From positions 1,178,001 through 1,242,000 of the forward strand of contig NZ_JASGJD010000001.1 of assembly GCF_047601505.1 (NCBI RefSeq): a DNA stretch of 64,000 nt, read 5' to 3'. Source of the DNA: Cloacibacterium sp047601505 (GTDB lineage Bacteria; Bacteroidota; Bacteroidia; Flavobacteriales; Weeksellaceae). Each line of letters opens with the position of its first letter. The first letter of the stretch is position 1. The notes beneath the pieces were generated by a model. It was given only the letters and a program-made list of their open reading frames with translations. It was not told the origin of the DNA and ran no database searches. Both the position numbers and the translations under genes were made by a program. This document shows positions 45,440 through 52,579 of this stretch, in pieces.

Positions 45440-46612
45440 ATGTACAGATTTTTTAAAATTTTCTTTTTCTTATTTTCAGCTTGTTTTTTTGCACAAGATG
45501 GAATTAAATTCGAGAATGATACCTTTCAAAATATATTAAATAAAGCCAAAAAAGAGAATAAATTGGTTTTTATGGACGCTTATGCTTCTTGGTGTGGACC
45601 GTGTAAATTATTAGAAAGAAACGTATTTCCTGTGAAAGAAGTGGGAGATTATTACAATGCTAATTTTATCAACTCTAGGTTTGATATGGAAAAAGGAGAA
45701 GGAAGAGATATAGCAAGAAAATATGGTATAAATTCTTTTCCATCTTTGTTGTTTCTGAATGGTAATGGAGAAGTGGTCTTCAAAGGATTGGGCTATATGG
45801 AAGTTTCAGATTTTATTAGTATGGGAAAAGATGTTCTAAACCCAGAAAATAAATTGGAAAAAAGAATAGAAAAATTTCATGCGGGAGAAAATAATCCAGA
45901 GTTTCTAATGAAATTAATGAAAGATACTTCTCAAAATGATTTCGTTTTTGCTCAGAAAGTTTCAGAAAGATATTTTAAAGCAATTGAAAAAAATGAGTTA
46001 ACGAAAGATGATGCAGGTATTTTGTTGTACTTTACGAAGAGTACAGATGATGAAAATTTTAAAATTTTTGAAAAAAGAAAGCCAGAACTACTCAAAATAA
46101 TTCCAGAAAACGTATTGAACGATTTCGAAAAGCAGTTGAGATTAACTACCATTATTCAAAAATCTATTGATTATACTAACGTTAAAATTGATAATAATTA
46201 TTTGGTGACAGAAGCGACGAAGGTAATTGGTGATAAAGATGCCAAAATTTTATCTAGCAAGCTTAGAATGGATTTTTATTTCAATAATAAAGATTTTTCA
46301 GAATACGAAAAAGCAGCGATAGAATACTATGAAGTTCCAGCAGATTTCAGTGCCGAAGAGCTTAATAAAATTTCTTGGGATTTCTTTTTGTATGTTAGCA
46401 ATCCTAGTTCTCTTCAAAAAGCTGTAGATTGGTCTTTAGAAGCTATTAAAAAGCAAGAAGATAATATCAATACAGATACTTTAGCAAGAATTTATTATAA
46501 ATTAAATGATAAAAAAAATGCTAAAAAATGGGCAGAAAGGTCTATAGAATTGGCAAAAAAGAATAATGCGGAATACACCTCCACAGAAGAATTGTTGAAA
46601 AACTTAAAATAA
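45440..46612 (+). CDS. Exported thioredoxin-fold protein with helical C-terminal region
   Basis: The signal peptide (FFFLFSACFFAQ) leads to a thioredoxin domain with active site WCGPC at 51-55 and the cis-Pro strand NSFPSLLFLNGNGEVVFKG. Residues 140-390 form a mostly helical tail with TPR-like C-terminal helices (IYYKLNDKKNAKKWAERSIELAKK). Such exported thioredoxin proteins with helical tails are common in Bacteroidota and likely reduce or isomerise periplasmic disulfides. It is followed 1 base later by the beta-barrel gene, so the two are co-transcribed and the barrel may be its client (inference). Confidence 0.85.
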   Translation: MYRFFKIFFFLFSACFFAQDGIKFENDTFQNILNKAKKENKLVFMDAYASWCGPCKLLERNVFPVKEVGDYYNANFINSRFDMEKGEGRDIARKYGINSFPSLLFLNGNGEVVFKGLGYMEVSDFISMGKDVLNPENKLEKRIEKFHAGENNPEFLMKLMKDTSQNDFVFAQKVSERYFKAIEKNELTKDDAGILLYFTKSTDDENFKIFEKRKPELLKIIPENVLNDFEKQLRLTTIIQKSIDYTNVKIDNNYLVTEATKVIGDKDAKILSSKLRMDFYFNNKDFSEYEKAAIEYYEVPADFSAEELNKISWDFFLYVSNPSSLQKAVDWSLEAIKKQEDNINTDTLARIYYKLNDKKNAKKWAERSIELAKKNNAEYTSTEELLKNLK

Positions 46613-46613
46613 T

Positions 46614-47177
46614 ATGAGAAGATTTTTTGGGATTTTAGTAATCGTTATTTCATTATTTTTTTCTCAGAAAATAAGTGCTCAGACTTTTGTCAAAATTAAT
46701 TTGGCAGGTTTGCCAATCGGAATGATAAACGCTGGTGCTGAAGCCAAAATTGCTAAACATTTTACTTTACAACCAGAATTTTTTATTTCTCCTTGGGAAT
46801 CTTTTTTCGGGAATAAACTTCAGATTTATAACTTTAATTTAGAAGGTAGATATTATTTTAAAAAAAGTTTTGAGCATTTCTATGTAGGTACAAATCTCGG
46901 AATTGCCTTTTTCGATTTACAAAAATGGAATTATCTTAATACTAATTCTTACCAAAGAGGTTATAGTATTTTAATGGGAGTTACTTTTGGCTATCAATAT
47001 CAACTAAAAGAGCGCTTGAATTTAGATTTATACATTGGTGGAGCAAATTCTCAGGGTTTTTATCACGGTTATAATATGGTAAATGGAGAAAGATATGAAG
47101 AGAAATCTCCTTGGAATAGAAGTGGCGAAATGATACCCTATAAAATTGGTGTAATGCTTTCTTATAAATTAAAATAA
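46614..47177 (+). CDS. Small outer-membrane beta-barrel protein
   Basis: A 187-residue protein with a signal peptide (FSQKISAQ) and about eight amphipathic strands (FTLQPEFFISPWESF, FNLEGRYYFKK, HFYVGTNLGIAFFD, YSILMGVTFGYQYQ, IGVMLSYKLK), resembling DUF3575/OmpA-barrel type proteins. It ends in a strand suited to outer-membrane insertion. No peptidoglycan-binding domain is present. It sits between the thioredoxin-fold gene and a small membrane-protein gene with 1- and 2-base gaps. Function unknown. Confidence 0.7.
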   Translation: MRRFFGILVIVISLFFSQKISAQTFVKINLAGLPIGMINAGAEAKIAKHFTLQPEFFISPWESFFGNKLQIYNFNLEGRYYFKKSFEHFYVGTNLGIAFFDLQKWNYLNTNSYQRGYSILMGVTFGYQYQLKERLNLDLYIGGANSQGFYHGYNMVNGERYEEKSPWNRSGEMIPYKIGVMLSYKLK

Positions 47178-47179
47178 TA

Positions 47180-47386
47180 ATGGAAATAAAAAATTTTAAA
47201 TTTTTAGTTGTAGTAATTATAACGTTCATCATCGTTTTTCTCATGAATTATTTGGGAAATACTAGACCAGATAAGCTACAAACAGCTACTATGAATGGAG
47301 TTGCGGGAATGATTGGAATTACTATCGGAATGTTTTTCTATAACCGAAGTAAAAATGATAAAAATCCGCCACAACATTTCGACTAA
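47180..47386 (+). CDS. Small two-helix inner-membrane protein, unknown function
   Basis: Only 68 residues: a first transmembrane stretch (FLVVVIITFIIVFLMNYLG), a short hydrophilic turn (NTRPDKLQTATMN), a second (GVAGMIGITIGMFFYN), then a charged tail ending HFD. It begins 2 bases after the barrel gene and ends just before a bidirectional terminator. The tight spacing and proper terminator support a real gene. No family is recognised. Confidence 0.65.
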   Translation: MEIKNFKFLVVVIITFIIVFLMNYLGNTRPDKLQTATMNGVAGMIGITIGMFFYNRSKNDKNPPQHFD

Positions 47387-47393
47387 ATAAAGA

Positions 47394-47422
47394 AAAAGCA
47401 ACCAAAATTCGGTTGCTTTTTT
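47394..47422. terminator. Bidirectional terminator between converging genes
   Basis: AAAAGCAACC at 47394-47403 and GGTTGCTTTT at 47411-47420 form a 10-base stem with A-run before and T-run after. It serves the plus-strand small membrane protein and the minus-strand namZ. Confidence 0.88.
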
Positions 47423-47440
47423 CGTTATTTCTGTATTTGT

Positions 47441-48670
47441 TTAATCTTCATAAATTCTATACTTCGTTCTAATTTTTTCGAAATTTTGTAAATCTTTTTT
47501 CCAAGAATTTCTAATTTCTTCTTCAGATTTTCCTTCTATAATTTGCTGTCTCAGCTCGTCTGTTCCGGCTAAAGTGTCAAACCAATAATTCTTACCAGAA
47601 GCAGGAAGTAAAAAGAAGTTTTTAGATTTTTTATCAAAGTTTTTATAGGCATTTATTACAAAACTAAGGTCTAATTTATCTTTAATTTCGGCGTAATTTC
47701 TTAAATCTTCTCCATGACAAATTTTACCATTGAGGAAAGGGTCTTTAGCCCCAAAATTGGGCTTTGGAGTAAATTTGAAATGATAATTTTTAAGCCATGG
47801 ACTTCCAAAAACCTGAAACGGAAATTGAGTTCCACGTCCTACAGAAACTTGCGTTCCTTCGAAGAAACATAGGCTAGGATAGAGGTTTACAGATTTCTCA
47901 TTCGGTAAGTTTGGAGACGGTTTTTCAGAGATAGGGTATCTTTGTTTTTTGTGATAATTTAGCATTGGGATAATACTGTATTTCGCCTGAATGCCATTTT
48001 TTAGCCATTTTTCTCCATTTACCATTTTGCCATATTCGCCAATGGTAAGTCCATACACCACTGGAACGGGATGCAAACCAACAAAACTTGTCCATTTTTC
48101 TTTCAAAATTGGACCATCTATGTATCCGTCGTGAGGATTTGGTCTGTCTAAAACCATTACTTCAATATTATTTTCGGCAGCAGCTTCCATCACGTAAGTA
48201 AGGGTAGAAATATAGGTGTAAAACCTTGCGCCAACATCTTGAATGTCAAATAAAATGAGATCAACACCTTGTAATTGTTCTGGTTTTGGCTTCTTGTTAT
48301 CTCCATAAAGTGAAACAATTGGCAAACCAGTTTTGGTGTCGATTCCGTTTTTTACATGTTCGCCAGCATCTGCATTTCCTCGGAAACCATGTTCCGGAGC
48401 AAAAATTTCTTTAATCTTGATATTGTTTTTAACCAAAAAATCTACCAAATGCGTTTTATCTGAAAGCAAACTAGTTTGATTGGCAACTACAGCAATATTT
48501 TTATTTTTTAATAATTTTAAATACAATTCTGGTCGGTCTGCAGCTGTTTTGAAACAATTTTGAGAATTATTTTGTGTCTGAGCAGATAAATTTGATAAAG
48601 ATGTGTACACAATTCCAAAAAATATTGGCAGAATACGAAGTAAATTTTTAATTTTGAGACTTAAATCCAT
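47441..48670 (-). CDS. namZ: DUF1343 exo-beta-N-acetylmuramidase (NamZ family)
   Basis: The frame is open from 48727, but ATG at 48670 gives a proper signal peptide (LLRILPIFFGIVYTSLSNLSAQ). The DUF1343/NamZ core is clear: NIAVVANQTSLL, FAPEHGFRG (E93, near the proposed catalytic Glu of NamZ), QGVDLILFDIQDVGARFYTYISTL and MVLDRPNPHDG. NamZ enzymes release N-acetylmuramic acid from muropeptides during cell-wall recycling. Start codons of namZ and the divergent permease are only 4 bases apart, so each promoter lies inside the other's coding region. Confidence 0.88.
   Translation of the reverse strand: MDLSLKIKNLLRILPIFFGIVYTSLSNLSAQTQNNSQNCFKTAADRPELYLKLLKNKNIAVVANQTSLLSDKTHLVDFLVKNNIKIKEIFAPEHGFRGNADAGEHVKNGIDTKTGLPIVSLYGDNKKPKPEQLQGVDLILFDIQDVGARFYTYISTLTYVMEAAAENNIEVMVLDRPNPHDGYIDGPILKEKWTSFVGLHPVPVVYGLTIGEYGKMVNGEKWLKNGIQAKYSIIPMLNYHKKQRYPISEKPSPNLPNEKSVNLYPSLCFFEGTQVSVGRGTQFPFQVFGSPWLKNYHFKFTPKPNFGAKDPFLNGKICHGEDLRNYAEIKDKLDLSFVINAYKNFDKKSKNFFLLPASGKNYWFDTLAGTDELRQQIIEGKSEEEIRNSWKKDLQNFEKIRTKYRIYED
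48625..48656 (+). promoter_or_regulatory. Promoter of the permease gene, inside namZ
   Basis: TTG at 48625-48627, 21 bases, then TAATTTTG at 48649-48656. Predicted start near 48663, 12 bases before the TTG start codon at 48675. The element lies within the signal-peptide coding part of namZ. Confidence 0.5.
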
Positions 48671-48674
48671 TGCA

Positions 48675-49905
48675 TTGAAATTTCCTATATATTTTTCTAA
48701 AAAAATAGCTTTTTCCAAAGATAACAAAAATAATCTTTCCCGAGTTATTGTTTTTATTGGCAGATTGTCTGTTGCGCTTGGCGTTATAGTTTCTCTAATT
48801 ACCGTTTCTACAGGTTTGGGCTCTAAAAAGGCAATAGAAAGCAGATTGGCTAATTTTTCTGGACATATTTCTATTAAATCTACCAGAAGTAATTCTTCTT
48901 ACAATTCTTCGGTTTTGAATAAAGACGAATTAAAACTTAATGATATTAAAAATTTAGAAGAAGTAAACGGAACTCAATCTTATGCTACGGTTTCGGGGAT
49001 TTTAAGAACCGAAGAGTAATTTTGATGGTGTTATTTTGAAAGGCGTAGCCAAAGATTTTGATGCAGAAAGATTTCAAGATTTTATGGTTTCTGGCGAGAT
49101 TCCAAAGTTTACCGAAGAAGGTTATAATAATCAGGTAATTTTGTCGCAAAAAATTGCAGACGATTTACACCTGAAAGCTAAAGACAGCATTGTAGCTATT
49201 TTTTCTAAAGAAGACCAAAAGCCGATTTATAGAAAATTTGAAATTGCTGGAATTTACAAAACAGACATTAAAATGATTGACGATTTGTTTATCATTGGAG
49301 ACATCAATCACGTAAGGAAAATTCAAGATATGGCGAAAGATGATGTGGGTGGAGTAGATGTTTTTTTGAAAAACTCATCTTATATTGACGAAGTTTTTCC
49401 TAAAATTGAAAAATTAATTGGTTATAAAAATTTCGCCGAAAAAGCAACCGATAAATATCCTCAAATTGTAGATTGGATAGGACTTTTTGATACTAATATT
49501 GGTTTAATTATCACGATTTTATTAATTGTTGTAGTCATTAATATCATCATGGTTTTGCTTATTCTCATCATCGAAAGAACTAATTCTATTGGTATGCTGA
49601 AAACACTTGGAGCAACCAACGGACAAATTAGAGCGGTTTTTATTAATTACACTTTGCTTATTATGGTTCCAGGATTAATTTTCGGAAATGTAATAGGAAT
49701 TGGGCTTTTACTCATCCAAAGATTTTTCGGAATTATAAAACTCAACCCAGAGAATTATTATGTAAGCACCGTTCCTGTTGACCTTAACCCAATTTATATT
49801 ATTGCAATTTCAGTTGGTATTTTGGCAGTTTCGGCTTTAGCTTTAATATTGCCGAGTTATCTTATTTCTAAAATTTCTCCTGTTATAGCCATTAAATACA
49901 ATTAA
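48675..49905 (+). pseudogene. FtsX/LolE-type ABC transporter permease with a frameshift
   Basis: The N-terminal part (48675-49019) is KFPIYFSKKIAFSKDNKNNL, a membrane helix (VALGVIVSLITVSTGLG) and the start of the periplasmic domain. It runs into TAA right after GILRTEE. One frame over, the protein resumes immediately (FDGVILKGVAKDFDAERF) and ends with three FtsX helices (IIMVLLILIIERTNSIGMLKTLGA and so on). One extra base at about 49013-49017 explains it. Everything else is intact, so this is a recent mutation, a sequencing error or, less likely, programmed shifting. Intact relatives handle lipoprotein release or macrolide-type efflux with a separate ATPase, not present here. The start is TTG. 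Confidence 0.8.
48716..48723 (-). promoter_or_regulatory. -7 element of the namZ promoter, inside the permease gene
   Basis: Minus strand TATCTTTG fits TAnnTTTG; no clear -33 element. Transcription from near 48709 would give a 39-base leader antisense to the permease 5' end. Confidence 0.4.
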
Positions 49906-50495
49906 TCGTACTGAAGTCCGCAAGAAGTAACGGCGCCGTTTACAATATTATTAAATTTTTTACCAGAAATATATTGGTGACTGTAATTTTCGTGTTTTTC
50001 TTTTAAAGCTCTGTAAAATACAAAAAGATGATTTTTGGTGCCACATTCTACGCCGTTTGCCGCTTCTCTTATCGCAGATTTACTGCTGGTTCGTCTTACC
50101 GTATAAATGTCGTTAAGGTTTAATTCTTCAATTTTAAGTGCAGTTCTAAGAGCCGAAATTTCATCAATTCCTTCAGAAATAAATTGATTTTTAAGGTTTT
50201 CGGTTTCTGTTACAGCATCATTTTCATCTACCGAAATATTTTGTTTGGCTAAAATATTTTTCCAAATATCAATGTGTTTTTGCTTTCTCTTGGCAATATT
50301 CCCGAAAAGATTATTTTTGTATTGCTGATAGAAATTTTCGTAAACGTCTTTTGCAATTTTCTCTTTACCAATAAGTTGAGTAATGGTGGTGATTTCTTTT
50401 TCGTTGAGAAGATTAGCATTTCTTACAGTTTTCGGTTGCATTAAAGAACACGAAATCAATAAAAAACTTAGCAAAAAATTGTATAATAATTTCAT
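49902..50495 (-). CDS. DUF2202 ferritin-like lipoprotein
   Basis: The signal ends in a lipobox (LLISC, C16). The body matches the DUF2202 ferritin-like pattern: an EKIAKDVYENFYQQY helix, LFGNIAKRKQKHIDIWKNIL, ALKIEELNLNDI and NHLFVFYRALKEKHENY. This puts acidic and His residues at metal-ligand positions of a four-helix bundle. A di-iron role in the envelope is plausible but unproven. The gene overlaps the permease tail-to-tail by 4 bases, and its start abuts the stop of the glycosyltransferase gene upstream. Confidence 0.75.
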   Translation of the reverse strand: MKLLYNFLLSFLLISCSLMQPKTVRNANLLNEKEITTITQLIGKEKIAKDVYENFYQQYKNNLFGNIAKRKQKHIDIWKNILAKQNISVDENDAVTETENLKNQFISEGIDEISALRTALKIEELNLNDIYTVRRTSSKSAIREAANGVECGTKNHLFVFYRALKEKHENYSHQYISGKKFNNIVNGAVTSCGLQYD

Positions 50496-51833
50496 TTAAA
50501 AAAGTTGTTTATTCATCAAATCTACTAATTTTTGAGTCAAGTTTTTTCTAGAAAATTGCTCTATATTTTCTGCATTTTTGTTGAGATTACCAGATTTCCA
50601 ATTTTGATAAGTTTCTACAATAAAATTCTTTAGACTCTCTTTTTCGTCATAACCAAAATGTTTTCCTGCTTTGGTTTCAGATAAGATTTTTTCTACGTCA
50701 GCATCTTTTGGTCCGAAAGAAAGAATGGTTTTTCCTGTAGCCAAATATTCGAAAATTTTCCCAGGAATAATTCCTTTTGAAGAATCTTGCGGAAAATTTG
50801 TCATCAATAAAACTGAAGAATTTTGCATTTCTTGTAATGCTTGTTCATGAGGCAAATAGCCAAGATATTTAATATTTTGGTTAATGCCAATATGAAAAAG
50901 AGACTGCTGAATTTTGTTATCAACTTTTCCTACAAATTTTAATTCAAAATCATTTGAAAACTCCTTGTTTTCACACATTATTTCATATAAAGTCCACCAG
51001 AGATTTCCCGGATCTCTTAATTGCTCCAAAACTCCAACATAGCTTAGAGTGAATTTAGTGGTAGAATTGTAGAGTGGTAGAGTAGTAGAGTTTTTATTCT
51101 CCCATTCTTCCATTCTCCCATTCTCCAACTCAACATCGAATCCATTCGTAATACAAAACGCATTTGCTCCTTTTTTTCTGAAATTTTCCGCATCTGTGTA
51201 GCTTGTCGCCAAAGTTATATCTGCATTTTTGAAGACTTCTGCTTCTAAATTTCGATGTTTTTTATCGGCAAATTTGGTAAGTTTCAAGTGTTTGTAATAC
51301 GAAATTTCCGTCCAAGGATCTCGGAAATCTGCAATCCATTTTAAATTGGGTAATTTTTTCTTTAAACCGAGACCTATCAAATGCAAAGAATGCGGTGGTC
51401 CTGTAGTAATCAGAGCATCGTAATGATTGGCTTTCAGGTATTTTTCTAAAAATTCTACCGAAGGTTTTACCCAAAAAACTCTTGCATCAGGAATAAAAAA
51501 ATTTCCTCTCACAAAAATTGAAAGTTTGGCTTTCCAAGACTGATTTTCGCCTACATCAAACTGTCCGGCTTTGAATTTTTTATTGTCTTTCCCAAATTTT
51601 TCTGCCAATTGATAAGGTTCCCAAATTTTGGTTTTTATCATTTTCAGATTTACAGGAACATCTTTTTGCAATGTTTCATCTACAATTGGATAACTCGGAT
51701 TTTCTGGAATAAAAACCGTAGGTTCCCAACCGAATTCTGGTAAATATTTTACAAATTTTAACCAACGTTGCACTCCTGGTCCGCCAGCTGGAGGCCAGTA
51801 ATATGAGATGATGAGTATTTTTTTTTGTTCCAA
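50496..51833 (-). CDS. GT4-type glycosyltransferase interrupted by an in-frame octamer-repeat insert
   Basis: GT-B fold family 4 transferase: ILIISYYWPPAGGPGVQRWLKFVKYL at the N-terminus, ITTGPPHSLHLIGLGLKK, IADFRDPWTEI, then a C-terminal nucleotide-sugar lobe with SYVGVLEQLRDPGN and SSKGIIPGKIFEYLATGKTIL (catalytic Glu in FEYLA). It probably builds a surface polysaccharide; donor and acceptor are unknown. Between the lobes the sequence ELENGRMEEWENKNS and TTLPLYNSTTK is encoded by two octamer arrays (51061-51127). That insert is unlike the rest of the protein. The frame remains open through it. Confidence 0.88.
   Translation of the reverse strand: MEQKKILIISYYWPPAGGPGVQRWLKFVKYLPEFGWEPTVFIPENPSYPIVDETLQKDVPVNLKMIKTKIWEPYQLAEKFGKDNKKFKAGQFDVGENQSWKAKLSIFVRGNFFIPDARVFWVKPSVEFLEKYLKANHYDALITTGPPHSLHLIGLGLKKKLPNLKWIADFRDPWTEISYYKHLKLTKFADKKHRNLEAEVFKNADITLATSYTDAENFRKKGANAFCITNGFDVELENGRMEEWENKNSTTLPLYNSTTKFTLSYVGVLEQLRDPGNLWWTLYEIMCENKEFSNDFELKFVGKVDNKIQQSLFHIGINQNIKYLGYLPHEQALQEMQNSSVLLMTNFPQDSSKGIIPGKIFEYLATGKTILSFGPKDADVEKILSETKAGKHFGYDEKESLKNFIVETYQNWKSGNLNKNAENIEQFSRKNLTQKLVDLMNKQLF
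51061..51127. repeat. Two adjacent 4 x 8-base tandem arrays inside the GT4 gene
   Basis: On the plus strand, GTAGAATT, GTAGAGTG, GTAGAGTA, GTAGAGTT (51061-51092), a TTT spacer, then ATTCTCCC, ATTCTTCC, ATTCTCCC, ATTCTCCA (51096-51127). Units of eight in a coding frame mean that gain or loss of one unit would shift the frame. The units are imperfect, which lowers slippage. Confidence 0.8.
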
Positions 51834-51853
51834 GGTTTTGTTTTATTTTGTAG

Positions 51854-51873
51854 AGACAAGTCTCGACTTGTCT
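51854..51873. repeat. Interspersed palindrome, copy 1
   Basis: AGACAAGTC-TC-GACTTGTCT, 9-base perfect arms, between the glycosyltransferase and the small membrane-protein gene. A near-identical palindrome lies at 52610-52629 on the other side of that gene. Confidence 0.75.
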
Positions 51874-51886
51874 AAAATGGAAGATT

Positions 51887-52561
51887 TTATAAAATTGTAT
51901 TGTATTGAAGTTTTGATTTTTCAATATCTAACATGTCCGAAAAAATATTTTTAATGATTTCTTTTACTTCTTTTGGATTATAAGTTTCGGGATTTTTTCT
52001 TGCAAATTTATAGTCCTTTTTTACCATAAGTTTTGATAACTCACCAACAGTGATTGCGTAAAATTCTTTACCAAAATCTTGAGCGATTTTTAAACAGAAA
52101 ATTCCAATCACAAATAAGAATAATCCTAATAAAAATTGATTGAAAAAATAGTAAATTGATAATATTATTAAAATTGCAGATATTAATGAAAATTTAAAAT
52201 TAGGTTTTAAAAAGTTCACTTCTGTTTTGAGTTTATCTTTTAAGATAGATACTTTTTTTATTCTATTTTTAGATGGAAATATATTTTCTAATTGTGTTTT
52301 AGGATTTATTTTTTCAAAAGGAATGTTAAATTCTTCAATGAAAATTTTTCTTAATTTATAAAATGTTTGTTGAGAAGAACAATCTTCGGTTTCTGTTCCT
52401 TCTATTTTATTTAAAACTAAATTTTCAAAATCTCCATAAGTTTTCACTTTTTCAAAATCTCTTTCATCAAATTTTAAATGAAAAGTTTTTTCAATAGCAA
52501 TAACTACTTCATCAATATCAAGAGAATCATAGCTCGATAAAATTCCTTTTTCTTTTTTCAT
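51887..52561 (-). CDS. Membrane protein with acyl-carrier-like segments, unknown function
   Basis: Residues 11-55 (YDSLDIDEVVIAIEKTFHLK, then KTYGDFENLVLNKI) resemble helices II-III of acyl carrier proteins, including a DSL-type motif (S13). Helix I is missing, and an in-frame stop upstream rules out a longer N-terminus. Residues 65-95 (LRKIFIEEFNIPFEKINPKTQLENIFP) look like helix I and the following loop of an ACP. Two membrane segments follow (FSLISAILIILSIYYFF and LLGLFLFVIGIFCLKIA, about 124-160), then a cytoplasmic helical tail. No known domain is fully matched. The gene sits between two copies of the same palindrome in an otherwise conserved minus-strand run. Confidence 0.6.
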   Translation of the reverse strand: MKKEKGILSSYDSLDIDEVVIAIEKTFHLKFDERDFEKVKTYGDFENLVLNKIEGTETEDCSSQQTFYKLRKIFIEEFNIPFEKINPKTQLENIFPSKNRIKKVSILKDKLKTEVNFLKPNFKFSLISAILIILSIYYFFNQFLLGLFLFVIGIFCLKIAQDFGKEFYAITVGELSKLMVKKDYKFARKNPETYNPKEVKEIIKNIFSDMLDIEKSKLQYNTIL

Positions 52562-52579
52562 ATTCCAAAATTTTTTTAA

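Noticed and set aside
49005..49036. Programmed ribosomal frameshifting in the permease
   Set aside because: No slippery heptamer followed by a stem or pseudoknot was seen at the junction; a plain one-base insertion is simpler.
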